Positions 8,239 to 15,471 of a DNA stretch of 31,996 nt are shown in pieces; position 1 is the stretch's first letter; the number at the start of each line of letters is the position of its first letter. This DNA is from Chloroflexota bacterium (GTDB lineage Bacteria; Chloroflexota; Anaerolineae; Anaerolineales; Villigracilaceae): the NCBI GenBank assembly GCA_023459215.1, contig JAEWVF010000007.1, positions 1 to 31,996 of the forward strand, read 5' to 3'. The notes under the pieces are model-generated. The model worked only from the letters and a program-made list of their open reading frames with translations, was not told the DNA's origin and did not search any database. The translations under genes were made by a program, and so were the position numbers.

Positions 8239-8925
8239 TTACAGTTTAAACGGGGGATTTTCGGCGTAAACGCCGCGCAGTTCGGGCGGCAGGTTGGCCG
8301 CCATGGTGTACATAACCCGTTCGGTCAACGAGAGGGCCGATTCGCCGGGCTGCGGATGGATCGGCGCGGCAATCGCCACGTTGACCCGATTGCGGCGCGG
8401 GAACTGCCTAAAAAAGCGCTGGCTGCCGTCGATGGAAACGGTCGCAATCGGGGAGTTGGTTTCAATCGCCAGGCGGGCCACCCCGGTTTTTGCAACCGCC
8501 AGGCCCTTGCCGCGCGAACGGGTCCCTTCGGGGAACATCGCCAACAGTTGCCCGGCGGCCAGGATGCGGGTGGAATGATCCAAGGCCCAGGCATCGCGCT
8601 CACCGCGATAGACCGGAAACCCGCCCATTTGGCGGAAAACGGCGTGCAGGAATCCGATCTGAAACAATTCAGCCTTGCCCATAAAAAACAACGGGCGCGG
8701 CAGGGCCAACTGCAAGGGGAAAACGTCAAAATGGGTCAGGTGGTTGGCGGCGACGATGGCCGACCCGCTTTTGGGCAGGTTTTCAAGGCCGCGAATCTCC
8801 ATCAGCATGATTGGTTTGAAGACCCAGCGCGCCAGGGCGACGATGAAGCGATGAAAAAATGTTTCGGCGAGGGGATAATGCAAGCGTGGACGCGGGTCGT
8901 TGGCAGGAATTTCTAAAGGGGACAC
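8239..8925 (-). CDS. 1-acyl-sn-glycerol-3-phosphate acyltransferase (PlsC family)
   Basis: This 228-residue PlsC-type acyltransferase has motif I NHLTHFD (61-67, His62 and Asp67 of the HX4D pair), motif II VYRGERD (105-111) and motif III FPEGTRS (131-137). A hydrophobic segment near 27-41 probably inserts into the inner face of the membrane. It would transfer an acyl group to lysophosphatidic acid in phospholipid synthesis; related lysophospholipid or glycolipid acylations are possible. The start is GTG at 8925, preceded at about seven bases by GGAG on the minus strand. It stands alone between converging aldo/keto reductase and divergent enolase units. Confidence 0.88.
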   Translation of the reverse strand: MSPLEIPANDPRPRLHYPLAETFFHRFIVALARWVFKPIMLMEIRGLENLPKSGSAIVAANHLTHFDVFPLQLALPRPLFFMGKAELFQIGFLHAVFRQMGGFPVYRGERDAWALDHSTRILAAGQLLAMFPEGTRSRGKGLAVAKTGVARLAIETNSPIATVSIDGSQRFFRQFPRRNRVNVAIAAPIHPQPGESALSLTERVMYTMAANLPPELRGVYAENPPFKL

Positions 8926-8957
8926 AAGAATCTCCGGTCATTTGGCTTAAACTGGAT

Positions 8958-8963
8958 TATACT
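8958..8963 (+). promoter_or_regulatory. -10 box of the enolase gene
   Basis: TATACT is placed about 89 bases upstream of the enolase ATG; the -35 position (8935-8940, CGGTCA) is weak. The leader contains a small hairpin, ACGGG (8979-8983) with CCCGT (8991-8995). It is the only good -10 in the plsC-eno intergenic region. Confidence 0.5.
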
Positions 8964-9051
8964 TGGACGGGCAATTTTACGGGAAAATCCCCCGTTTGAG
9001 ATTTGAAAACCTTAACCCCGCCGCCCTTATTTCGATATTCAGGAGAAAAAT

Positions 9052-10347
9052 ATGAGCACAGAAATTGAAAGCATTTCCGCAATTGAAATCCTCGATTCGC
9101 GCGGCAACCCGACCGTGGAAGTCGAAGTTGTCCTCGAAGACGGTTCCTGGGGCCGCGCCGCGGTTCCCTCCGGTGCTTCGACCGGCGTACACGAAGCCCT
9201 CGAACTGCGCGACGGCGACAAAGGCCGCTACCTCGGCAAAGGCGTCAGCAAAGCCGTAGACAACGTCAACGAACAGATCAGCGACGCCCTGTATGGCTGG
9301 GACGCCACCGAGCAAAAAGCCATCGATATGGAACTTATCGCCCTGGATGGCACCCCCAACAAATCGAACCTGGGCGCGAATGCCATGCTCGGCGTCAGCC
9401 TGGCGGTCGCCAAAGCTGCCGCCAACGGCCTCGGCCTGCCGCTCTACCGCTATATCGGCGGCGTGTACGCCCATGTGCTGCCCGTGCCGATGATGAACAT
9501 CCTCAACGGCGGCGCGCACACCGGCTGGCAGAGCACCGATGCCCAGGAATTCATGGTCATGCCTTTTGGCGCTTCTTCCTTCGCCGAAGGCTTGCAATGG
9601 GGCGCTGAAATTTACCACTCGCTCAAATCCGTGCTGAAGAGCAAAGGCTACGCTACCCTGGTCGGTGACGAGGGCGGTTACGCCCCGGCGCTCAAGGCCA
9701 ACAACGAGGCCGTCGAAGTCATTCTCGAAGCCATCGAAAAAGCCGGTTTCAAGGCTGGCCGCGGACAGCAGGTCGCCATCGCGCTCGACCCGGCTGCTTC
9801 GGAACTGTATGACGAAGAGACCAAGACCTACAACCTGCGCAAGGAAGGCAAGAAACTGAGCGGCCCCGAGATGGTCGAATTCTGGGCTAAATGGGTCAAG
9901 GATTACCCGATTGTTTCCATCGAAGATGGCCTGGCCCAGGATGACTGGGAAAGCTGGAAACTGATGGTCGAAAAACTCGGCGACAAACTCCAGATCGTTG
10001 GCGACGACCTGCTCGTGACCAACCCGGAACGCGTCCGCCGCGCGATCAAGGAAAACGCTGCCAATGCCCTGCTGGTCAAGCTGAACCAGATCGGCACCCT
10101 GACTGAGACCATCGAAGCCGTCGAAGCCTGCCACCGCAACGGCTGGCGCGCCGTCACCTCGCACCGCTCGGGCGAAACCGAAGACAGCACCATCGCCGAC
10201 CTGGCGGTTGCGCTGAACATGGGCCAGATCAAGACCGGCGCCCCGGCCCGCTCGGACCGCGTTGCCAAATACAACCAGCTCCTGCGCATCGAAGCCGAAC
10301 TGGCTGAGACCGCCAAGTATGCCGGTTGGGAAGCCCTGCGCAGCTAA
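9052..10347 (+). CDS. eno: Enolase (phosphopyruvate hydratase)
   Basis: This glycolytic enzyme interconverts 2-phosphoglycerate and phosphoenolpyruvate in the cytosol. The 431 residues match the usual length. Visible landmarks are the N-terminal LDSRGNPTVEVEV, the mobile loop VPSGASTG (38-45), GDEGGYAP with Glu207, the metal-ligand stretch SIEDGLAQDDW (289-299), the signature LLVKLNQIGTLTET with catalytic Lys343, and SHRSGETED (370-378). The substrate loop around His156 reads GGAHTGWQSTDAQEF, one residue longer than the HADNNVDIQEF type loop and with Thr in place of the usual Ala after His. AGGAG lies 7 bases upstream of the ATG. A strong terminator follows. Confidence 0.97.
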   Translation: MSTEIESISAIEILDSRGNPTVEVEVVLEDGSWGRAAVPSGASTGVHEALELRDGDKGRYLGKGVSKAVDNVNEQISDALYGWDATEQKAIDMELIALDGTPNKSNLGANAMLGVSLAVAKAAANGLGLPLYRYIGGVYAHVLPVPMMNILNGGAHTGWQSTDAQEFMVMPFGASSFAEGLQWGAEIYHSLKSVLKSKGYATLVGDEGGYAPALKANNEAVEVILEAIEKAGFKAGRGQQVAIALDPAASELYDEETKTYNLRKEGKKLSGPEMVEFWAKWVKDYPIVSIEDGLAQDDWESWKLMVEKLGDKLQIVGDDLLVTNPERVRRAIKENAANALLVKLNQIGTLTETIEAVEACHRNGWRAVTSHRSGETEDSTIADLAVALNMGQIKTGAPARSDRVAKYNQLLRIEAELAETAKYAGWEALRS

Positions 10348-10375
10348 AACAAGGAATTCTGACCGTGAGCAACAA

Positions 10376-10413
10376 GCGGGGGATTTGGTGAAACGCCAAA
10401 TTCCCCGCTTTTC
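10376..10413 (+). terminator. Intrinsic terminator after enolase
   Basis: Thirteen-base arms, GCGGGGGATTTGG (10376-10388) and CCAAATTCCCCGC (10396-10408), pair with a single G.T wobble and a 7-base loop, then TTTTCTG. It ends only about 15 bases before the nitrilase-family ATG, so readthrough could still feed that gene. Confidence 0.88.
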
Positions 10414-10427
10414 TGTTGGAGGCAAGC

Positions 10428-11444
10428 ATGAACCGTCCGCTGACCCTGGCCGCCATCCGCATGGACGCCGCTCCGGCCCCGACCACCTCCCGGCTGGAGC
10501 GGGCCAACAAACTGGTAACGCAGGCCGCCGCGCTGGGAGCACAAATTGCGGTCCTGCCGGAAGTGTTCAACACCGGCTATGAGTATCATCCGCGCAATTA
10601 CGGGCTGGCCGAAAGCATCGACGGCCAGAGCGTGGCCTGGATGAAGGCCAGCGCGCGCCGATACGATCTGTACCTGGCCGGCAGCCTGCTCCTACGCGAA
10701 AATGGCGACATTTACAACACCATGCTGCTGGTTGCCCCGGACGGCCAAACCTGGCGCTATGATAAAAGCTATCCCTGGGTACTGGAACGGGCTTACTTCC
10801 GCCCGCGCAAACAGCCCATCGCAATTGCCGAAACCCGCCTCGGCAAAATCGGGATGTTGATTTGCTGGGACTGCGGCCACCCGGAGCTTTGGGCGGCCTA
10901 TGCCGGTAAAGTGGAGCTGATGCTGGTCAGCAGTTGCCCGCCGCTGCTGAACGAAGTTCACTATCGCCTGCCAGACGGAAAATCCGTCCAGCCGCGCGAA
11001 CTTGGCCCGCTGCTGGGCCAGACCTACCGCAACGCCGATAAAATCTACGGCGAGTTTGCGCGCCAGCAATCGGCCTGGATGGGCGTGCCGCTGGTTCACA
11101 CCACCGGCGGCGGCCATTTCCGCTCGGGCCTGCCGCGCCCCAAGTTGGCGCTGGGCATCTTCTTTGCCGCCCGGCCAGACCTGTGGAAATATATCCGCCA
11201 GGCCGAGCAGGTCTGGATGGAATGCGGCTATTTCGACGAAACCTTTATCGCCGATGCCCGCGGACAGGTGCTCAGCCGCACCCAAATCGACGGGGACGAT
11301 CTGACCATCTCCAGCGTGGAGCTGGCGGCCAACACCCCGCTTCCCAGCCAAAAGCAGCCTAAAATCGACCTTTCGCCGCTGGCTTACCTGGCCGATGGCC
11401 TGGCCAACCGACTGTTGGTTTCCTGCTACGAGAAGAACAAATAA
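10428..11444 (+). CDS. Carbon-nitrogen hydrolase (nitrilase superfamily)
   Basis: This is a 338-residue nitrilase-superfamily protein with the Glu-Lys-Cys catalytic triad: Glu45 in LPEVFNTGY, Lys113 in YDKSYPW and Cys146 in LICWDCGHPELW. The superfamily hydrolyses amides, N-carbamoyl compounds or nitriles through a cysteine thioester. It is longer than the omega-amidase type (about 260-290), with an extra segment after the Cys motif (about 165-215) and a C-terminal extension, so it does not fit a well-known branch and the substrate is open. A TTG at 10416 is part of the Shine-Dalgarno TTGGAGG, so ATG 10428 is used. No dedicated promoter is seen between the enolase terminator and this gene. 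Confidence 0.88.
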   Translation: MNRPLTLAAIRMDAAPAPTTSRLERANKLVTQAAALGAQIAVLPEVFNTGYEYHPRNYGLAESIDGQSVAWMKASARRYDLYLAGSLLLRENGDIYNTMLLVAPDGQTWRYDKSYPWVLERAYFRPRKQPIAIAETRLGKIGMLICWDCGHPELWAAYAGKVELMLVSSCPPLLNEVHYRLPDGKSVQPRELGPLLGQTYRNADKIYGEFARQQSAWMGVPLVHTTGGGHFRSGLPRPKLALGIFFAARPDLWKYIRQAEQVWMECGYFDETFIADARGQVLSRTQIDGDDLTISSVELAANTPLPSQKQPKIDLSPLAYLADGLANRLLVSCYEKNK

Positions 11445-11448
11445 GCGA

Positions 11449-11476
11449 TTGAATTTATCCCAATTACCGCTATACT
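11449..11476 (+). promoter_or_regulatory. Promoter of the Ser/Asp-rich protein gene cluster
   Basis: TTGAAT (11449-11454) and TATACT (11471-11476) are separated by 16 bases. The ATG at 11507 follows after about 30 bases. The -35 overlaps the end of the nitrilase-gene region, so this starts a new transcription unit. Confidence 0.65.
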
Positions 11477-11506
11477 ATTTTTTACAATCTCTTCCCAGGC
11501 GGCCCT

Positions 11507-11881
11507 ATGACTCAAGGCAAAAAAATCTCGGTTGCAATCCCATGGTTCCTGCTCGGAATCGTTTCGCTGTGCCTGTTCGCCGTCAGCGGGCTGGCTTCGT
11601 TCGAGGTCGATTCAGATAGTGGGGATTCGGCGATCTGGGAATCGAGCGAAGAGAGTTACGAGGAAGACAGCGGCGGCTGGTGGGGCAGCAGCAGCGACGA
11701 TGAGTCCGACTCGGACAGCGACGATAGCTGGTTTTTCGATTCTGGCTCGGACAGCAGCGATAGCAGTGATAGTTGGGACAGCGGCTCGGACGACGACAGT
11801 TGGAGCGACGATTCGTGGGACAGCGGCTCGGACAGCGGCGGCTGGGATTCAGACAGCGGCTCGGATAGCGGCAGTTGGTAG
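11507..11881 (+). CDS. Ser/Asp-rich low-complexity protein with an N-terminal membrane anchor
   Basis: This is a 124-residue protein. Residues 1-9 are basic, 10-30 form one hydrophobic helix that could be a signal peptide or anchor, and the rest is an acidic low-complexity tail. Of residues 35-124, 59 are Ser or Asp, interrupted mainly by Gly and by Trp in repeats such as DSW and SGGW; no Lys or Arg occurs after residue 6. The tail should lie outside the membrane. Ser-Asp repeats are known as stalks in staphylococcal Clf/Sdr adhesins, but here there is no binding domain or sorting signal. Cation binding, surface charge or being a modified (glycosylated or phosphorylated) tail are possible. 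It has a recognisable promoter, and the zinc-ribbon gene follows after 10 bases, which supports a real gene. Function unknown. Confidence 0.7.
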   Translation: MTQGKKISVAIPWFLLGIVSLCLFAVSGLASFEVDSDSGDSAIWESSEESYEEDSGGWWGSSSDDESDSDSDDSWFFDSGSDSSDSSDSWDSGSDDDSWSDDSWDSGSDSGGWDSDSGSDSGSW

Positions 11882-11891
11882 CGAGGCGAAA

Positions 11892-12782
11892 ATGATAAGG
11901 TGGCTGATCTGTGGTGTTTTGCTAATCATCATGTTTTGCGGGCTGGCCTTCCTGCCCCCGCCGGTTTACCTGCTTGGCGCGTTCATGTTCTTTTTTATCG
12001 GGTATGCCGAATACCAGGAAAGCGGCAGCGCCCAAAGCGCCAGCCCAACCAACAGCAGCCAGAACCCGGCCCCATCCGCGGCCAATGCCCAGGTCATCCT
12101 CCCGGAGCGAAAAATGCCCACAAACCTTCCCGCCGATTTGAAGTGCCCTTCCTGCGGCGCAAGCATCAAGCCCAGCGACCGCCAGTGCGATTACTGCAAC
12201 TCCAGCCTGCAGCCGCTGGTGGAACTGCCCGAACCGGCCAAACTGGGCGGGCTTGAAATCGGCCAGAGTGTGCGCATCACCCATCCGCAGGACGGCGAAC
12301 AGGCTTATCAGGTGCGCGGACGATTGCTCTACACCGAACTCTGGCAGGCTTCGCGCGGCCCAAGCGTGCCGTGGACGCCGACCGGGAACTATTTTGCCGG
12401 TTTTACGCTCGACCGGCAGGCTTTCCTGCTCAACTGGCAGGAGCGTTTCTACCTGCTCGAAACCCGCCGCGCCCTGACCGACCAGGACATCAACCGCGAT
12501 TTCATGCCGCACGCGAAACAGTTCGCCCAATCGAACCAGACCGCGCGGGTGCAATTCCGCTACGATGGCGCGGACTGGCTGATGGTCGATATTGGCCGCT
12601 TCGCCATCGAGTTTGCCGAGGGCGAGGGCCTGCACCTGCGCAACGGCGCAATCGGACGCTTCATCCATGCTGGCAGCGGACAGCAGGCTCTGGTGCTGGA
12701 CGATTTCCAGAGCGGCGGCAGCGGCGGACAGGACACGCTCTGGCGCGGCTGGCAAATCAACGAAAACGAGATCAAGTTCTAA
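11892..12782 (+). CDS. Membrane protein with zinc ribbon and DUF4178-like domain
   Basis: The 296-residue protein has one or two N-terminal hydrophobic helices (about 3-40), a Ser/Asn/Pro/Ala-rich linker (45-70), and a CxxC-CxxC zinc ribbon near 85-105 (CPSCG and CDYCN). The large C-terminal domain (about 118-296) contains EIGQSVRI and YQVRGRLLYTE, reminiscent of DUF4178 proteins, which are often encoded with other small membrane or phage-shock-like genes. The open frame extends upstream through the Ser/Asp-rich gene, but the ATG at 11892, 10 bases after that gene's stop, gives a sensible membrane N-terminus. It probably shares a transcript with its two neighbours. The DUF4178 match is tentative. 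Confidence 0.72.
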   Translation: MIRWLICGVLLIIMFCGLAFLPPPVYLLGAFMFFFIGYAEYQESGSAQSASPTNSSQNPAPSAANAQVILPERKMPTNLPADLKCPSCGASIKPSDRQCDYCNSSLQPLVELPEPAKLGGLEIGQSVRITHPQDGEQAYQVRGRLLYTELWQASRGPSVPWTPTGNYFAGFTLDRQAFLLNWQERFYLLETRRALTDQDINRDFMPHAKQFAQSNQTARVQFRYDGADWLMVDIGRFAIEFAEGEGLHLRNGAIGRFIHAGSGQQALVLDDFQSGGSGGQDTLWRGWQINENEIKF

Positions 12783-12797
12783 CCCTGAGGAGGCCTC

Positions 12798-13130
12798 ATG
12801 CAATCCATCTTCGCCCGTTACAAATTGTTCATCATCCTGCTGCTGGCGCTGGTCGCCGGACAGGTGATCTCCTTTGCGGCCTCGCCCACCTCCTGGCAGG
12901 GATTCGTGGCGGTTCTGGCGCGCATCCTGAGCATGATCGCCTTCTGGGGGCCGATCATCGCCCTGATTTCGTCCGGGTTCGTCTGGCTGGTGATGCGCCT
13001 GCTCGGGTTCGAGTCGCTGGCCGCCATCCGCCAGGAATCGGTCGAGCAGAACAACCCGGCCCCGGCAATTGTCTTCGTTGGCGCGCTGATCGCCAGCGTC
13101 CTGTTCCTGATGCTGGTCATCAAACCTTAA
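12798..13130 (+). CDS. Small three-helix membrane protein of unknown function
   Basis: This 110-residue hydrophobic protein has likely helices at about 8-28, 38-66 and 90-108 and a short polar stretch (72-86) rich in Glu, Gln and Asn between the last two. No family was recognised. A very strong Shine-Dalgarno, GAGGAGG, precedes the ATG, and the gene begins 15 bases after the zinc-ribbon gene, so it belongs to the same operon. Confidence 0.7.
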   Translation: MQSIFARYKLFIILLLALVAGQVISFAASPTSWQGFVAVLARILSMIAFWGPIIALISSGFVWLVMRLLGFESLAAIRQESVEQNNPAPAIVFVGALIASVLFLMLVIKP

Positions 13131-13224
13131 GTAATCACTACGCGAATAGTACTCTTGGGCCGGTGGCGCATCCCGGCAGGCGCCGTTATCTTTACGGAAC
13201 CACTTTAGAGAAAAGGAGAGTACC

Positions 13225-13467
13225 ATGAATTTCTTAATCTGGATTATCGCGGGAGTCGCCGCGGGCTGGTTGGCCGGACTGGTTGTCCGCGGACAGGGAT
13301 TCGGCCTGATCGGCGACCTGATTGTTGGCCTGATTGGAGGATTGGTGGGCGGCTGGCTGGCCGGGTTGATCGGTCTGCAGGCCACCAGCCTGATTGGCCA
13401 AATCCTGGTTGCCGCCTTCGGTGGTGTTGTCTTTGTTGCAGCGGTGCGCTTCCTGCGCAAGCTGTAA
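13225..13467 (+). CDS. GlsB/YeaQ/YmgE-family (transglycosylase-associated) membrane protein
   Basis: The 80-residue protein is three glycine-rich hydrophobic helices, with the family pattern MNFLIWIIAGVAAGWLAG, a loop RGQGFGLIGDLIVGLIGG, and a third helix that ends LRKL. GlsB/YeaQ proteins are small inner-membrane proteins found with general-stress genes; their molecular role is unclear. AAAGGAGAG lies upstream of the ATG. The 94-base gap before it contains no convincing promoter, and a strong 15-bp terminator follows. Confidence 0.88.
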   Translation: MNFLIWIIAGVAAGWLAGLVVRGQGFGLIGDLIVGLIGGLVGGWLAGLIGLQATSLIGQILVAAFGGVVFVAAVRFLRKL

Positions 13468-13485
13468 AACCGTTTTCACAGAAGA

Positions 13486-13519
13486 AAAACATCCGGGCCA
13501 TTGATGGCCCGGATGTTTT
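13486..13519. terminator. Bidirectional intrinsic terminator
   Basis: A perfect 15-bp stem (13486-13500 with 13505-13519) around a TTGA loop carries As on the 5' arm and Ts on the 3' arm, so it can act in both directions. Here it ends the GlsB-like transcript. Confidence 0.93.
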
Positions 13520-13574
13520 CGCTTAAAACCGCCCAAAGCCAGCCGAAAACGAATGCAAACTTGCCCCGTCTTTG

Positions 13575-13583
13575 TGCAATAAT
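13575..13583 (+). promoter_or_regulatory. Extended -10 promoter of the CPBP protease gene
   Basis: TGCAATAAT (TG, one base, AATAAT at 13578-13583) fits the extended -10 form; no clear -35 is seen. It lies 27 bases upstream of the ATG at 13611 and downstream of a strong terminator. Confidence 0.5.
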
Positions 13584-13610
13584 GATCAAGGAACAAAAAA
13601 AGGAGTTGCC

Positions 13611-14501
13611 ATGGACACCCTCAAAAACCGTTCCGTGCTCTTATGTCTGTGGGCAGTGCTCCTGCTCGTTTCCGACCTGCCCAACATCCTGCTGTCCAAC
13701 TGGCAAGGCGCAGACCCCGGCTGGCTGCCCTGGGCCAAAATCGGACTGCTGCTCGGCCTGCTGATACTCTGCCGGTTCTGGGAACCGATCCGCGCCGCCT
13801 GGAAGTTCGCCTTCGTTTTTCTGGTTTTCCTGCTGGCAAACTGGGCCGTAGATGGGATCGTCCGCTCGCAGGCCTGGCGTAGCGCCTACTACCAGGAACC
13901 GCTCTCCTACACAGCCTCTTATCTCAGCTTCCAGACGCTGGATGTGCTGCGCGCGCTGTTGGTGATAGCGACCCTGTGGTGGCTGCTGCGAGACAGGAAA
14001 GCCTTCTTCCTGCGAAAAGGCCGGTTGGACGCGCCCATCGAACCGGTACGCTGGCTGGGAATCGGCCAGGGCGAATCATGGCGGGTCTTTGGCTGGATAT
14101 TTACCGTCTGCGCCACAGCCATCATCACCATTCCGCTGGCCTTGAGTGTGCCGCTAAACGTTGAGGCGTTTTCGCGCGCCCTGCCCCTGCTGCCGCTGGC
14201 CATCCTGCTGGCGGCGCTGAACGCCTTCGCCGAGGAGGCTTACTACCGCGCCCCCATCCTGGCAACACTGGCGGGCGTAGTTGGTAAGAGCCAGGCGCTG
14301 TTGATGGCTTGCATCTTCTTTGGACTCTCGCATTATCTGTACGGTTCGCCGCCCGGCGTGCTTGGCTTTGCCCTGACCGCCTTCCTGGCCTTCCTGCTCG
14401 GCAAAAGCATGCTCGAAACGCGCGGAATGGGCTGGGCCTGGTTCATGCACTTCGTGCCCGATATCTTTATTTTCTTCTCCTACGCGCTGGCCTGGGGGTA
14501 A
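13611..14501 (+). CDS. CPBP-family intramembrane glutamic endopeptidase
   Basis: This is a 296-residue polytopic membrane protein with about eight helices. It carries the CPBP (CAAX protease/bacteriocin-processing, Abi) motifs: EEAYYR (208-213) as EExxxR, FGLSH (237-241) as FxxxH, and a third conserved His280 in HFVPD. These residues form the intramembrane active site in Rce1-like enzymes. Bacterial members process or degrade peptides, confer bacteriocin immunity or have unknown targets; the target here is unknown. The ATG at 13611 has AAAGGAG seven bases upstream. The gene is a separate unit with its own -10 box. Confidence 0.88.
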   Translation: MDTLKNRSVLLCLWAVLLLVSDLPNILLSNWQGADPGWLPWAKIGLLLGLLILCRFWEPIRAAWKFAFVFLVFLLANWAVDGIVRSQAWRSAYYQEPLSYTASYLSFQTLDVLRALLVIATLWWLLRDRKAFFLRKGRLDAPIEPVRWLGIGQGESWRVFGWIFTVCATAIITIPLALSVPLNVEAFSRALPLLPLAILLAALNAFAEEAYYRAPILATLAGVVGKSQALLMACIFFGLSHYLYGSPPGVLGFALTAFLAFLLGKSMLETRGMGWAWFMHFVPDIFIFFSYALAWG

Positions 14502-14537
14502 TACTTTCCGACTTTTTTGCCGCGTTCTTCGAGCAAG

Positions 14538-14546
14538 TGCTATACT
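14538..14546 (+). promoter_or_regulatory. Extended -10 promoter upstream of the 2-TM protein gene
   Basis: TGCTATACT is a textbook extended -10 element, with TATACT at 14541-14546 and a weak TTGCCG (14517-14522) 18 bases before it. It lies 38 bases upstream of the ATG at 14585. Confidence 0.65.
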
Positions 14547-14584
14547 ACATTTATTTCATCCTGTCACACAAAAAGGAGATGACC

Positions 14585-15394
14585 ATGCAGCAATTGTTCA
14601 AATACGATGAAATCGCCCTGAACAAAGCCGGGCAACTTGCCCCGGCCCAGGCCAAGGAAATCGAACAGGCCACCAATCCGAATATCTGGCTGGCCGGAGG
14701 CGGCATCCTGGTGCTGATTGTGGCCTGTTTCGGCGGCCTGTTCAGCATGATGGAAGCCGACCTGAGCGGCATGATGGGCATCATCCAGTGGATCATCGCC
14801 GGCTGCCTGCTCTTCGTCCTGTGGCGCGGTGGACGCCTGTTCCTGCTGCGCACAAACCTGAAAAAAGGCCCGATCCGCAGCGCTGAAGGCGAAATCACCT
14901 TCCAGCCCGAAACCCTGACCGATCCGGCCCGCTACATGGCCCAGACCGAGGATGGCCGCAAACTGCACAGCCTGGGACTGGCCGGGGTGGGCGTTTTCCT
15001 GCCCGAAGGCCGCTATCGCTTCTATTATCTGGAACCGCAGAACTGGTTCCTTTCCGCCGAGCCACTCGATAGCGAAGCCCAGATCAAGCAAAACCTGACC
15101 GAGCGCCTGCTGCAGGCCTTCGGCATCGACGAGCAGACCCTGCTGCGCGCCCGCCAGATGGCCCAGAGCGGACAGGCCGCCGTCCACGAAGGCCCGCTGA
15201 CCGTGCGCGTCAGCGAAGAACGCGACTACTCGTATCCCGATCAAAACAGCCGGCTGGCGCTCAACAGCGTTTATCACTGCAAAGTGGCGGACTTTGAATT
15301 CCAACTCAGCAGCAGCACCGTCGCCGCCATCCTGCCGGGAATCAACTATCGCCTCTACAGCGCACCCGACCTGCTGGCGCTCGAACCGGCCTAA
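14585..15394 (+). CDS. Uncharacterised membrane protein with two transmembrane helices
   Basis: The 269-residue protein has a soluble N-terminus (1-34), a helical hairpin in the membrane (about 36-58 and 61-85), and a C-terminal soluble domain of about 180 residues rich in beta-type sequence with repeated tyrosines (YRFYYLEPQNWFLS; INYRLYS). No family was recognised. ATGs exist at 14579 and 14585; the second is six bases after AAAAGGAG and is preferred. It has its own promoter and terminator. The N-terminal segment ending in QAKEIEQ may be a short signal-like or helical region. Confidence 0.72.
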   Translation: MQQLFKYDEIALNKAGQLAPAQAKEIEQATNPNIWLAGGGILVLIVACFGGLFSMMEADLSGMMGIIQWIIAGCLLFVLWRGGRLFLLRTNLKKGPIRSAEGEITFQPETLTDPARYMAQTEDGRKLHSLGLAGVGVFLPEGRYRFYYLEPQNWFLSAEPLDSEAQIKQNLTERLLQAFGIDEQTLLRARQMAQSGQAAVHEGPLTVRVSEERDYSYPDQNSRLALNSVYHCKVADFEFQLSSSTVAAILPGINYRLYSAPDLLALEPA

Positions 15395-15405
15395 GAAAAA
15401 GAGAA

Positions 15406-15438
15406 AGCCCTCCGCAAAAAACGGAGGGCTAATTGTTT
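15406..15438 (+). terminator. Intrinsic terminator after the 2-TM protein gene
   Basis: AGCCCTCCG (15406-15414) and CGGAGGGCT (15422-15430) form a perfect 9-bp stem with a CAAAAAA loop, followed by AATTGTTT. The T-rich tail runs into the promoter region of the next gene. Confidence 0.88.
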
Positions 15439-15454
15439 CACCTGAGTACGAATG

Positions 15455-15463
15455 TGGTATATT
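15455..15463 (+). promoter_or_regulatory. Extended -10 promoter giving a probably leaderless mRNA
   Basis: TGGTATATT (TATATT at 15458-15463) is an extended -10 box. Transcription would begin about seven bases further, near 15470, only one or two bases before the ATG at 15472. The bases between (TTTGCCCA) hold no Shine-Dalgarno, which supports a leaderless transcript for the restriction-modification gene. Confidence 0.6.
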
Positions 15464-15471
15464 TTTGCCCA

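Noticed and set aside
8977..10542. 521-codon minus-strand open frame opposite enolase
   Set aside because: Shadow of the enolase codon pattern; composition and lack of domains show it is not a gene.
11922..13460. Long minus-strand open frame across the zinc-ribbon, 3-TM and GlsB-like genes
   Set aside because: It spans three well-supported plus-strand genes and their gaps, with low-complexity Arg/Pro/Asn content.
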